Shown: positions 45,845 to 55,374 of the stretch, one piece after another
Layout of the letters: each line of letters begins with the position of its first letter
Position numbering within the stretch: the stretch's first letter is position 1
NCBI GenBank assembly: GCA_963825615.1
Contig: CAWGTV010000006.1
Coordinates: forward strand, 372,001-436,000
Length of the DNA: 64,000 nt
Direction of reading: 5' to 3'
From: JAHEDT01 sp963825615
GTDB taxonomy: Bacteria > Desulfobacterota > Desulfuromonadia > Desulfuromonadales > BM103
The notes under the pieces: model-generated
What the model saw: only the letters and a program-made list of their open reading frames with translations
What the model was told of the DNA's origin: nothing
Database searches by the model: none
Program-made: the position numbers and the translations under genes

Positions 45845-46853
45845 CGGCCAGATCCGCACCGAGACGCTGTTCGGTGACCAGCTGATCAGAACCATCTATG
45901 CCCCGGTCCGCGAGCACGCCAACTGGCTGTTCAAGGCCCTGACCGGAGCGCAGGCGTCCCAGGCGCTGGGCCTGTTGAACTTCGATCGCTCCCTGGGGAC
46001 CAGGATTTCGGGCAACCGGAATTTCCTCGCACGCCTGCGGCGTCGACTTCGATGAATGCCTCGACCCGCCGGCGATGCTGGACACGGCCCGCAAGGTCTT
46101 TGAACGCAAGATCCGCTACTGGGAATGCCGGCCCATGCCAGCGGACAGCGACTGCGATCGTGTCGCCGGCCGACGCCAGGGTCCTGATCGGCTCTTTCAG
46201 CGAAACCTCCCAGCTGTTCATCAAGGAAAAATTCTTCGGCTTCGAGGAACTGCTCGGAGCTGACAAGACCGGCCTGGCTCGAAGCTTTCAAGGCGGGCGA
46301 CTTTGCCGTCTTGCGGCTCACCGCCGACAAGTACCATTACAATCATGTGCCGGTCAGCGGCCGGGTGGTCGACATCTACGCCGTCGAGGGGCGCTACCAT
46401 TCATGCAACCCGCAGGCGGTCGTCGAAATGGCCACGCCCTACTCCAAGAACAAGCGCGTCGTCACCGTCATCGACACCGACGTTCCCGGTGGCACGGGTG
46501 TCGGCCTGGTCGCCATGATCGAGATCGTGGCCATGATGATCGGCCGGATCGAGCAATGTTACAGCACGCACCGGTACGACGACCCGGTGCCGGTCACCAC
46601 CGGTCTCTTCCTGCACAAGGGGCAGCCGAAGAGCCTCTACCAGCCGGGCAGCAGCACCGATGTCCTGATCTTCCAGCACAACCGCATGCGCTTTGCCGAG
46701 GACCTGCTGCGCAACCAATTGCGCAGCAACGTGTCGAGCCGCTTCACCATCGGGTTTCAGAAACCTCTGGTGGAAACCGATCTCAAGGTCCGCTCGTTGA
46801 TCGGCTACGCCGCAGGCGGCTCGACCCATATACGGCAAGGCCAGGGAGAATGA
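45809..46853 (+). CDS. psd: Phosphatidylserine decarboxylase-like protein, four doubled wobbles
   Basis: A 346-residue protein of the phosphatidylserine decarboxylase family, which makes phosphatidylethanolamine. Family blocks are IVSPADARVLIG, FFGFEELLGA, LRLTADKYHYNHVPVSGRV and the auto-cleavage region YQPGSSTDVLIF, with Gly-Ser where most enzymes have (L/G)GST; cleavage there would create the pyruvoyl group. Doubled bases are at 45820/21, 46031/32 (Ala), 46152/53 (Asp) and 46270/71 (Thr). It starts inside the end of the unknown gene and overlaps the next gene (ATGA). Confidence 0.85.
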
Positions 46854-46855
46854 CG

Positions 46856-47905
46856 ATGACATACCTGTTTTTACTGACTTTCGGCACCTGCTGTTGCGCT
46901 TACCTCTGCTGGGGGAGCCGCATCCTTCCCGAGGAGCGCTGGCAGTTCATGGCGAGCATGCCCCGGCAGCGCCGCGCCGACGGCCCCTGGGATGGGACCA
47001 ACCTGACCTGGTACGGCTTCTTTTCCGCCAACGCCTACCTGGTGGCCGTGGCCCTGTTCCTGCTGCTGACCGGCACTTTGGCCCTGCCGCGCTCCGCCAT
47101 GGCCCTGTACGCGCTGGCCTTGCTCGCCATCTGCGTCCCGGCGTCGAAACTGGTCGCCCGCATCGTCGAGAAAAAAGCGCACACCTTGACCGTCGGCGGC
47201 GCCGTCTTCGTCGGCCTGGTGTCCGCCCCCTGGATCCTGGCCCTGTTCAACCTGGCGGCTCTTCATGGCGGCGGCACGTCACTGCCGGTCTTTCCGGTTC
47301 TGTCGGCCCTGGCGATCGCCTACGCCTTCGGCGAAGGGCTCGGGCGCCTGGCCTGCATCAGCTTCGGCTGCTGCTACGGCAAGCCTGTTGAGGAGTGCCC
47401 TGCCTGGTTAAAACCGCTGTCGAAACACTGGTCGGTCCGTTACTTTGGCGGCACCAAGAAAATCGCTTACGCCAGCAACCTCGAAGGGCGGCCGGTCCTG
47501 CCGATCCAGTCGGTCACGGCCATAATCTACGTCGTCACCGGACTGGCCGGTTGCGCCCTCTTTTTGGCAGGACAGTTCGCCCCCGCCTTCGCCTTCACGG
47601 TGACCGTGACCCAGCTGTGGCGGGTCCTGTCCGAATTCCTGCGCGCCGACTACCGCGGCCAGGGGCGCTTGTCCGCCTACCAGTGGATGGGGCTGCTGGC
47701 CATCCCCTATGCCTGGCTGCTGCCGGCCGGCTTTGCCGCGTCACCCCGGTTAAGCCCGGACCTGCACCTGGGACTGCTCTCCCTGTGGTCCCCCGCAATC
47801 CTCCTGGGCCTGCAGCTGCTCTGGCTGTTTATCCTCTTCTACACCGGCCGGAGCGCCGTCACCGGCGCCACCTTGACCTTCCATGTCAACCACGAGCAGA
47901 CATGA
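46856..47905 (+). CDS. Prolipoprotein diacylglyceryl transferase-like membrane protein
   Basis: A 349-residue protein with seven to eight membrane segments and the Lgt-fold core FGEGLGRLACISFGCCYGKPVEECPAWL. This CCYG variant marks a side branch of the Lgt family (PF01790), distinct from the housekeeping enzyme, so the lipid acceptor is unknown. The ATG at 46856 sits 8 bp after GGGAG; the ATG at 46850 overlaps the psd stop. It lies among lipid genes. Confidence 0.8.
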   Translation: MTYLFLLTFGTCCCAYLCWGSRILPEERWQFMASMPRQRRADGPWDGTNLTWYGFFSANAYLVAVALFLLLTGTLALPRSAMALYALALLAICVPASKLVARIVEKKAHTLTVGGAVFVGLVSAPWILALFNLAALHGGGTSLPVFPVLSALAIAYAFGEGLGRLACISFGCCYGKPVEECPAWLKPLSKHWSVRYFGGTKKIAYASNLEGRPVLPIQSVTAIIYVVTGLAGCALFLAGQFAPAFAFTVTVTQLWRVLSEFLRADYRGQGRLSAYQWMGLLAIPYAWLLPAGFAASPRLSPDLHLGLLSLWSPAILLGLQLLWLFILFYTGRSAVTGATLTFHVNHEQT

Positions 47906-48418
47906 CCATGTACGCCGAGAGGATCTCCCCCGACCGGCCCGCTGAAGACACAGGGGTCTGGAAAAAGCTGCTCTCACAGGGGCTGTCTGCACATCAGCTG
48001 GCCCTGGCCGTCGCCGTCGGGCTGACCATCGGTGTTCTGCCCACAATCTGGGGGAGCAGCCTGATCTGTGTGCTGATCAGCTGGCGGCTCGGCCTGAACC
48101 AGCTGGCCGTACAGACGATCAATTACCTCGTCTATCCTCTGCAGCTGGCCCTGTTCGTGCCCTTTGCCATCTGGGGCCAGCCGGCTCTGCCCGGACTGGT
48201 TCGCCGCCACGGTACCGCTGCCCTGGCAGAACCTGCAAAGCGACTGGAGCCGACTCGGCAACAGCCTGTTGCCGGCGCAAGGCTCCGCACTGGTCGGCTG
48301 GGCCACGCTGACGCCCGCACTCCTCCTCGCCGGCTACGGCCTGACCTTCTGGCTCTTCCGGGCCAGGGAACGCCGCCATCTCGCATCGGCAGCATCCGTT
48401 CCTGACCCGCAGATTTAA
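47902..48418 (+). CDS. DUF2062 membrane protein, one doubled wobble
   Basis: A 171-residue protein of the DUF2062 family with three hydrophobic segments (LALAVAVGLTIGVLPTIWGSSLICVLIS, YPLQLALFVPFAI, TPALLLAGYGLTFWLF). The frame breaks at C48171/T48172, an Ile codon AT[C/T]; keeping one base gives PFAIGASRLCP. Its start overlaps the Lgt-like stop. Relatives occur next to glycosyltransferases and lipid genes, with unknown role. Confidence 0.75.
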
Positions 48419-48500
48419 CACGATCACAAAACTCTCATAATCAAACAGCAACAATCCACGGTGACAATAGCGTCAATCGCAGCATTAAGAGGAGGTCCCG

Positions 48501-48609
48501 ATGTTTTACCTGAAGCTTGTCCTCTTGATAGTCGGCTCTTGTGGTTATCGGTGTTGTCAATTACCGGAACACCTGTCGCACCGCTCGCAGAGCTCCTCGA
48601 GTTGTATAA
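48501..48609 (+). CDS. Very small single-span membrane peptide, one doubled wobble
   Basis: A 35-residue peptide beginning MFYLKLVLLIVGLVVIGV, a single membrane helix, with a basic tail (RTARRAPRVV). AGGAGG lies 6 bp upstream of the ATG. The doubled base is at C48536/T48537 (Gly, GG[C/T]). If the raw frame is taken literally, it fuses to the next gene. It ends 2 bp before the receiver-kinase start. Confidence 0.55.
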
Positions 48610-48611
48610 AC

Positions 48612-49833
48612 ATGGCTAGCCCGCAGAGAAAACCGATGACAAAGACGTTACGCAGGAGGCCGTGGCGAAGCGGCAGCTCCCTGAGTCGGCAGCGGCGCCA
48701 CAGCGGCAAGGTCCTGGTCGTTGAAGACGAGCCGGAGATCCTCGAGCCCCTGGCCCATTCGCTGCAAAAGGCAGGTTTTACCGTGTTGCGGGCTGAAGAC
48801 GGGCTGACGGCCTGCCGCCTCATCGGCAGCGAACGACCGGACCTGGTCCTGCTCGACATCATGCTGCCGGACCTCGATGGCTGGGAGGTCTGCCGCCTGC
48901 TGCGCCAGCACCCGGACCCGCTCGTCGCCAACACCCCGGTGATCATGCTGACGGCCCTGGATGCAGCGGAGGACAAATACCGCGGCCTCGAAATCGGCGC
49001 CGACCTGTTCCTGCCCAAGCCCTATTCGATCCGTGAAGTCATTCTGCACGCCGGCAACCTGGTCAGGCGCACGCAGCAGACGCTCACGCTGGAAGACCGG
49101 GTCGAAGGCATTGTCAAAGAGCAAACAGAACGCACCGGACATCCATCACCTGCTGTTCCACGAGCTGCGCAACCAGCTGCTGATCCTCAGCGGCTACACC
49201 GAACTGCTGCACAAAGACCCGGACAGCACGCACGCCGACCTCTGCATGGACGCGATCTACCGCAGCTCGAACTACCTGCAGACGCCTGGCCGAAGAGGTG
49301 CTGCTGATCCGCCAGGTGGAAGACGGCCGCTTCTCCCTGGAGTTCACGAGATTTCCCGATTGAGACTCTGATCGCCGAGATCTGATCAAAGTCTACACAG
49401 ACTCCGGCCAGCAGAGAAGGCGTGTAGTTGCGCTACCTGTCACGGCGGCAGCCCACGGTCAAACTCAATCGACTGGCGGTGAAAATCATCCTCTCCGCGC
49501 TGATCGACAACAGCCTCAAGTACGGGCCGGCGGGGCAGACCATCACGGTGAGCTGCCAGCTGACCGGAGGATCTCATCAACCTGCTGGTGGCAGACCAGG
49601 GCCCGGGCATCCCCCGGCGGAGCAGGAGAGGATTTTCGAACCTTATTACCGCACCGGCGACGTTGCCGGAGAAACCGCGGGGTCGCGGGCTCGGCCTGCA
49701 CGCGGTGCACGTTCTGGCCAAGGCGATGGATGGTGACGTCTCGGTTGAGAGCCGCATCGGGCGGGCAGCTGTTTCCGGGTCAGCCTCCCTGTCGAAGGCC
49801 CCCGCTCGGGGAGCGTCGCAGAGGGCGTCATGA
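48612..49833 (+). CDS. Receiver-histidine kinase hybrid (N-terminal REC), about 13 doubled wobbles
   Basis: About 402 residues. Domain order is a basic N-terminus, a receiver (residues 35-150: VVEDEPEILEPLA, acceptor in LVLLDIMLPDLDG, LPKP), a HisKA helix (HHLLFHELRNQLLILSG) and a HATPase with LIDNSLKYGP, DQGPGSPAEQERIFEPYY and GRGLGLHAVH. There is no membrane segment of its own, so it is a cytosolic kinase that may be driven by phosphorylation of its receiver. The frame was rebuilt with one base kept at each doubled site; the first is 49136/37 (Thr). The stop overlaps the GT4 start (ATGA). Confidence 0.75.
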
Positions 49834-51092
49834 ACAAAAACCTGCGCATCAGTCTCGTCACCGAGACCTACTTCCCCAGGTCAACGGCGTCTCGCGCACC
49901 CTCGACCGCCTGGTCAGCTACTGTGCGGAGCAGGGTGACCGTATCCAGCTGCTGATGCCCAGCTACCGGGACAACGCCGCCCCCCTCCTGCCGCAAGTGG
50001 AAAGATCCGAGTGGTGGTCCCTGCCATTACCCTTTTACCAGGAAGTGGTTCTGCCCATGGCCACCCCCGGCATGGTCGAGAAAGCCCTGGCCGGCTTCCG
50101 GCCGGACCTCGTGCATATCGCCACCGAAGGCCCGCTCGGCAGGGCGGCGCTCCTTGCCGCCAGGCGTTTGCGTCTACCGACCGTCAGCTCCTACCACACC
50201 AACTTCGCGCAATACCTGAAGAACTACCATGCCGGCTTTCTGGCGCCGGCCTGCTGGCGCTACCTGCGCTGGTTCCATAACTCGACCCTGGCGACCTTCT
50301 GCCCGGCGCCTTCGACGCAGCGCCTGCTCGAAGAGAAGGGTTTCAAAAATGTCGGCATCTGGAGCCGGGGCGTTGACAGCCACCGCTTTGACCCCGGCAA
50401 GCGCGATTACGACCTGCGCTTCTCCCTCGGGGTCGGCCCCGACGACATCCTGCTGACCTACGTCGGCCGGATCGCCAACGAAAAGAACCTGGACATGCTG
50501 ATGCAGGCCTGGCAGCGCCTGCCGAGCCATGCGCATTGCCACCTGCTGTTGATCGGTGACGGTCCGCTGCGCGGACGCCTCGAAGCCGCCAACGATCCAC
50601 GCATCATCTTCGTCGGGTACCGCTACGGCGAGGACCTCGCCCGCATGTACGCCTCGAGCGACCTGTTCGTCTTCCCCTCCCTGACCGAGACCTTCGGCAA
50701 CGTCGTGCTCGAAGCGATGGCTTCCGGCCTGCCGGTCATCGGCTTCGACGTCCAGGGGCCCAAGGATATCATTCGCAACCAGCGCACCGGGGTCCTGGTC
50801 GAGCAAATCGATGCCGATGCTCTCTCGGCGGCGATTCAGGAGCTGCTTGGCGATGGGGATCGACGTGCGCGAGATGGGCCATCAGGCCCGCAACTACGCC
50901 GCCGCCCACACCTGGGAAAAGATCATGGGAGGATTGCGCCGGCACTATGCCGCGCACATTGAAAAGGCTCACATAGCGCCTGTCGCACTCTTTGGTGCCG
51001 AGATCCGCTGCCTAGGAGCTTGTCGGACTATGCGGGGCGAAGCGATAATCGGAGGTTTGAGAAGAGATTTCGGCTCGTTTGCAGGCTCATAG
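49830..51092 (+). CDS. GT4-family glycosyltransferase, one doubled and one missing wobble
   Basis: A glycosyltransferase of the alpha-mannosyltransferase type. Seen are LVTETYFPQVNGVSRTL, PDLVHIATEGPLG, YHTNFAQYLKNYH, VGRIANEKNLDML and the donor site FPSLTETFGNVVLEAMASGLPVIGFDVQGPKDII (EX7E). Near 49873 one base is missing: Pro reads CC- before CAG GTC, the reverse of the usual doubling. A doubled Asp codon lies near 50858. The last ~25 residues are encoded by the repeat at 51016-51173, so the natural end may be earlier. Confidence 0.82.
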
Positions 51093-51173
51093 CCGTAGCT
51101 ATGAGGGAAAAAGGAGCTGAAATATGGGCCAATCCCCGATTTAGCCGGCTCATGGATAGTCCGACAGGCTCTC
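51016..51173. repeat. MITE-like element with terminal inverted repeats
   Basis: GAGCTTGTCGGACTAT at the left and ATAGTCCGACAGGCTC at the right are 16-bp inverted repeats with one mismatch. Inside are ATTTCGGCTC / GAGCTGAAAT and CATAGC-CGTA-GCTATG, so the whole 158 bp can fold into one long imperfect hairpin. No transposase is encoded. Confidence 0.7.
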
Positions 51174-51260
51174 GCTGCGCACGCATCCTCAGCCTCACCA
51201 GACAGGCACGCCCGGGGCCTTCACACAAGGCAGAACCATTTTCCGACAAGGAGCTGGCGT

Positions 51261-51833
51261 ATGGCCCGGCAAGCAGCTTTCAAACATATCTCTGAGTATT
51301 ACCAGCACCACATCACGCCGGTAGAAGTGTTGTTGATCCAGCGCTTCTGTGCCTTGCGCAGGATCTGCTGGCTCAAGGCCTTCTTCATCGTCGCCAGCCG
51401 CCTGGGAGATGGTCCGCTCTGGGTCATGACGGCAGCCTGCCTGCTGGCCACCGGCGACCTGCGAACCCGGATCGCGGTCATGAGCGCGTTTGTGGCCGTG
51501 ATCTTCTCGGTGCTGACCTTCATGGCGGTCAAGGACCTGATCAGCCGGCCCAGGCCCTTCGAGAGCTGGCAGAGCCTGACCTGCCTGATGGCTCCACCTG
51601 ACAAGTTTTCTTTCCCCTCCGGGCACACCATGACGGCTTTTGCAGCCTGGGCCGCACTGTCGACGCTCCTTCCGGGGCTGACCATACCCTACCTGTTGAC
51701 CGCGATCATCATCGGCCTGTCGCGCGTTTTTCTGGGATTGCACTATCCGACCGACGTGCTCGTCGGAGCGCTCATGGGCAGCGCTATCGGCGTCTCGACC
51801 AGCATGGCAGCTCAAGAGTTATTGCCGTTCTGA
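51261..51833 (+). CDS. PAP2-family membrane phosphatase
   Basis: A 190-residue lipid phosphatase with about five membrane segments. The three PAP2 motifs are KDLISRPRP, FPSGHTMTAF and SRVFLGLHYPTDV, holding the catalytic His residues. Likely substrates are undecaprenyl pyrophosphate or phosphatidylglycerophosphate. GACAAGGAG precedes the start. A terminator follows. Confidence 0.9.
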   Translation: MARQAAFKHISEYYQHHITPVEVLLIQRFCALRRICWLKAFFIVASRLGDGPLWVMTAACLLATGDLRTRIAVMSAFVAVIFSVLTFMAVKDLISRPRPFESWQSLTCLMAPPDKFSFPSGHTMTAFAAWAALSTLLPGLTIPYLLTAIIIGLSRVFLGLHYPTDVLVGALMGSAIGVSTSMAAQELLPF

Positions 51834-51855
51834 ACCAACGGAAAAGCTTGACTGT

Positions 51856-51885
51856 CGACCCGACGCTCGTGACGGGTCGTTTTTT
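51856..51885 (+). terminator. Terminator after the PAP2 gene
   Basis: CGACCCG pairs with CGGGTCG around a 10-nt loop and is followed by six T residues. It lies 23 bp after the PAP2 stop. Confidence 0.85.
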
Positions 51886-51971
51886 ATGACGGGCAGCACT
51901 TCCGGGTGGTGACAGGCAAGACAGGACCGACGAAGGGTGAGACGTCAAGCGAGGGCCCTGATCGTGGGCGT

Positions 51972-52217
51972 CTACTTGCCGCTATTGATCAGGGTGTCAC
52001 GATCGAGGCCCTGGGAACGGCTCGAGCGCAGAGCCTTGCAGAGATAGATCGGGCAGTTGTCATAATCATCGGTCGCACAGTAGCTCATCTGCTGGCGACG
52101 GCTGGGAACGATCTGCCCGGTTGAGGCAAGGCAGACCTGTTTGCACGCGTCATAATCAGGACACCCGAAAAGGGTTATCTTTTGCGACAGCGGCTGCTGG
52201 GGAAATTTGATCAGCAT
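51972..52217 (-). CDS. Small six-cysteine protein of unknown function
   Basis: An 81-residue protein with two Cys clusters, CPDYDACKQVC and CATDDYDNCPIYLC, spaced like a metal or Fe-S site. It has no signal peptide. The ATG at 52217 follows AAAAGGAC by 7 bp; an upstream in-frame ATG at 52235 has no ribosome site. The gene is divergent from phoB. Confidence 0.6.
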   Translation of the reverse strand: MLIKFPQQPLSQKITLFGCPDYDACKQVCLASTGQIVPSRRQQMSYCATDDYDNCPIYLCKALRSSRSQGLDRDTLINSGK

Positions 52218-52377
52218 GTACTTGTCCTTTTTCATAAAATTGAGGTTAGCATGGTGATTTCATTAACGATGAAATATGTTAACAAACGGTAAGTTCTCTG
52301 TTATTTTTTCGAAACCATCGACTTTCCGGGTGTTACATCCCTTTTCTGGGCCCTAAAAGCATGCAGCAGCAAGCAGG

Positions 52378-52394
52378 TTAATCAAATCCTAACA
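52378..52394 (+). promoter_or_regulatory. Possible PHO box upstream of phoB
   Basis: One good CTAACA at 52389 with a poor partner TTAATC 11 bp upstream, 52 bp before the phoB start. It is weaker than the boxes at pstS and ppk. Confidence 0.35.
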
Positions 52395-52445
52395 TTCGAC
52401 CGGTAGCTATCGAGGATCAACATCCTTCATAGAAAGAACGCAACG

Positions 52446-53142
52446 ATGAGCAAAGAACAGATACTGGTCATCGAAGACGAAGAAGACATCCTCGCCCTGA
52501 TCCATTTCAACCTGGTCAAGGCCGGCTTCCGGGTGGAATGCGCCGCGCACCGGCGAGGAAGGGCTACAAGAAGGCCCGGGACCTCCGCCCCGACCTGATC
52601 CTGCTCGACCTGATGCTGCCGGGCATGGACGGCCTCGAGGTCTGCCGCCGGCTGCGCCAGGCTCCCGACACCAAGGACTGCCCGATCATCATGCTGACCG
52701 CCAAGGGCGAGGAGCACGACATCGTCAAGGGGCTGGAACTCGGCGCCGATGACTACATCCCCAAGCCGTTCAGCCCGCAGGTGCTGCTGGCCAGGGTCAA
52801 GGCCGTGCTGCGGCGGCGCACCAAGCCGGACAGCCGGCGCAGACCACGACGACCCGATCGAGAATCCACGAGCTCTACATCCACCCGGGGCGCAACAAGG
52901 TGGTCGCCGCCGGCGAGAATGTCGAACTGACCTACACCGAGTTCAAGATCCTCATGCTGCTGGCCACACGGCCCGGCTGGGTCTTCACCCGCACGCAGAT
53001 CGTCGATGCGATCCACGGCGAGGGCTACGCCGTCACCGACCGCGCCGTCGACGTGCAGATCGTCGGCCTGCGCAAGAAACTCGGGCCCTGCGGCGACTAT
53101 ATCGAAACCGTGCGCGGGGTCGGCTACCGGTTCAGGGAATGA
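52446..53142 (+). CDS. phoB: Phosphate response regulator PhoB, four doubled wobbles
   Basis: A 230-residue OmpR/PhoB regulator. The receiver has EDEEDILALI, the acceptor LILLDLMLPGMDG and IPKPF; the winged-helix DNA-binding domain has ELTYTEFKILMLLATRPGWVFTR and AVTDRAVDVQIVGLRKKLG. Doubled bases are at 52547/48 (Ala), 52572/73 (Glu), 52840/41 (Arg) and 52862/63 (Glu); with them merged the length is typical. It activates the Pho regulon, including the CTAAC boxes in this window. phoR follows after 138 bp. Confidence 0.92.
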
Positions 53143-53280
53143 CCCGGGACGCGGAACGCGAGACGAGAGCCGCGCAAAACCAAAGCGATCCTTGATTAGT
53201 CATTCGGTAACCTGGTTCGATGTATAATTCATCGAAGTCATTCAAAATTTAACATATGCAAAATTAAGAATTGGTTTCTT

Positions 53281-55086
53281 ATGGCCCGCAAACGACTCAT
53301 CTGGCAGATTTATCCGCCGTTCCTGTTGATCATCCTGATCGCCCTGCTGGCGTTCACCTGGGTTTTCTCTCGAGCTCGCTCGACAACTTTCATGACCAGG
53401 AGACCCGACGTGACCTCGAAGCGCGGGTCCGGCTGATCATCCCCCAGGTACAGGGCAGCCTGCAGGCCAGCCAGAGTCGCTTATCTCGACGCTCTGAGCA
53501 AAAGTCTCGGTGAACAGACACACACCCGCATCACCGTCATCCTGCCAGATGGCCGGGTGGTCGGCGACTCCAAGGAAGACCCGCGGCGCATGGACAACCA
53601 TGCCGACCGGCCCGAGGTCATCGAGGCTTTGCAGAGGCAAGCTCGGCGTCGCCACCCGCTACAGCCACACCTTGCAGCAGAACATGATGTACGTCGCGCT
53701 GCCGGTCTCCGAAGACGAGTCAGGTCCTTGGCTGCGTCGCGCCGCGCTGCCGGTCAGGACCATTGACCCGGACCCTGGAATCGGCTGCTTTACCCGGTCA
53801 TCAACAGCGGCCTGGCCATCGCCCTGATCGCCGCCCTGATCAGCCTGTGGCTGTCCCGCCGCATCAGCCGGCCGCTCGGAGGAGATGAAGCGCGGCGCCG
53901 AGCGTTTCGCCCGCGGCGAACTGGATGGCCGCCTGCCCAGCTACAGCGGCGAGGAGATGGGCGGTCTGGCCGAGGCCATGAACCAGATGGCCGCCCAGCT
54001 CGACGACCGCATCCGCACCGTGGTCAGCCAGCGCAACGAACAGGAAGCGGTGCTTGCCAGCATGATCGAGGGGGTGCTGGCCGTCGACAACGAGGAGAGG
54101 ATCCTGCGCATCAACCAGAGCGCCGCCGACCTGCTCGACATCGATCCCGCCGAGACGCGGTCGGCCGGCGCATCCAGGAGGTGGTCCGCAAACCCGACCT
54201 GCAGAAATTCATCACCGACGCGCTGCAGAGCCAAGCAGCGTATCGAGGCGGACATCACCCTGATGATCCGCGGCGAAAGCTCTTCCTGCAGGCCCACGGC
54301 ACACCGTTGCGCGACTCCCGCGGCAAGGACATCGGGGCCCTGGTGGTCCTCAACGACATCACCCGTCTGCAGCGCCTCGAAAACATCCGCCGCGATTTTG
54401 TCGCCAACGTCTCCCACGAGCTGAAGACGCCGATCACGGCGATCAAGGGCTCGGTGGAAACCCTGCTCGGCGGCGCCATCGACGAACCAGAGAGCGCCCA
54501 GCGCTTTCTCGAGATCATCGCCCGGCAAGCCGACCGCCTCAATGCCATCATCGAGGACCTGCTCGCTCTTTCACGGATCGAGCAGGACGAGGAACAGGCC
54601 GGCATCGAACTGACGCACGGTCAAGTCGCGCGATGTGATCCAGAGCGCCCTGCAGTCCTGCCAGGTCAAGGCCCAGCGACAAGCAGATCACCCTTGAGAT
54701 GGACTGCCCTGACGACCTGCAGTGTCAGGCCAATGCGCCGCTGCTCGAACAGGCGCTGGTCAACCTGATCGACAACGCCATCAAGTACAGTCGGCGAGGG
54801 CAGGGTGCATTTGACTGCCGACAGCGCCGGCGGCATGCCATGACCATCAAGGTTCAGGACTGGGGCTGCGGCATCGCCCGCGAGCATCTGCCCCGACTGT
54901 TCGAACGTTTCTACCGGGTCGACAAGGCCCGCAGCCGCAAACTGGGCGGCACCGGCCTCGGCCTGGCGATCGTCAAGCACATCGTCCAGGCCCACGACGG
55001 CCAGATCGCGGTCGACAGCACCCCGGGCGAGGGCAGCACTTTCACGATCCAGCTGCCACCTGCTGAAGCCTGGCATTCCGGGCTAA
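53281..55086 (+). CDS. phoR: Phosphate sensor histidine kinase PhoR, about 18 doubled wobbles
   Basis: About 595 residues. An N-terminal membrane helix (IYPPFLLIILIALLAF), a periplasmic region (ITVILPDGRVVGDSKEDP, ALQGKLGVATRYS), a second helix (LAIALIAALISLWLS), HAMP, PAS (LASMIEGVLAVDNEERILRIN) and a kinase core with VSHELKTPITAIKGSVETLL, LIDNAIKYS and GGTGLGLAIVKHIV. Mapped doubled bases include 53877/78 (Leu), 54154/55 (Glu) and 54158/59 (Arg). The likely end is TAA at 55084-55086 if a CC[A/C] is doubled; otherwise the frame runs to 55160. Confidence 0.88.
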
Positions 55087-55134
55087 GCCATTTCTGTACG
55101 GCAGTAACGCTCACCAGACAGCACTCTCATCTTG

Positions 55135-55162
55135 CTAACAGAGCCCTAACACAATCCTAACA
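55135..55162 (+). promoter_or_regulatory. PHO box (three repeats) upstream of pstS
   Basis: CTAACA at 55135, 55146 and 55157, exactly 11 bp apart, about 215-240 bp before pstS. Three perfect hexamers in register is the clearest case in the window. Confidence 0.75.
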
Positions 55163-55258
55163 TTCTCCAGTTAAACAGATCCGTGCCGGCTCAGGAGCTC
55201 GCGAAACTGCAAGATTTGCTACCGCAAAGCCCTGTTTTCACGAACTTCTTACCGATGG

Positions 55259-55275
55259 CTAACATCGTCCTAACG
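55259..55275 (+). promoter_or_regulatory. Second PHO box upstream of pstS
   Basis: CTAACA at 55259 and CTAACG at 55270, 11 bp apart, about 100 bp before the pstS start. Probably the promoter-proximal PhoB site. Confidence 0.65.
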
Positions 55276-55374
55276 GACAGCGCCGATGCTTCCCGCCAGA
55301 TCGACATGACAGTACGTCCGGGATGGTCCCGGCACTCAATCAAATCGTCCGTTAGACAAAAGGAGAAAGCACAG

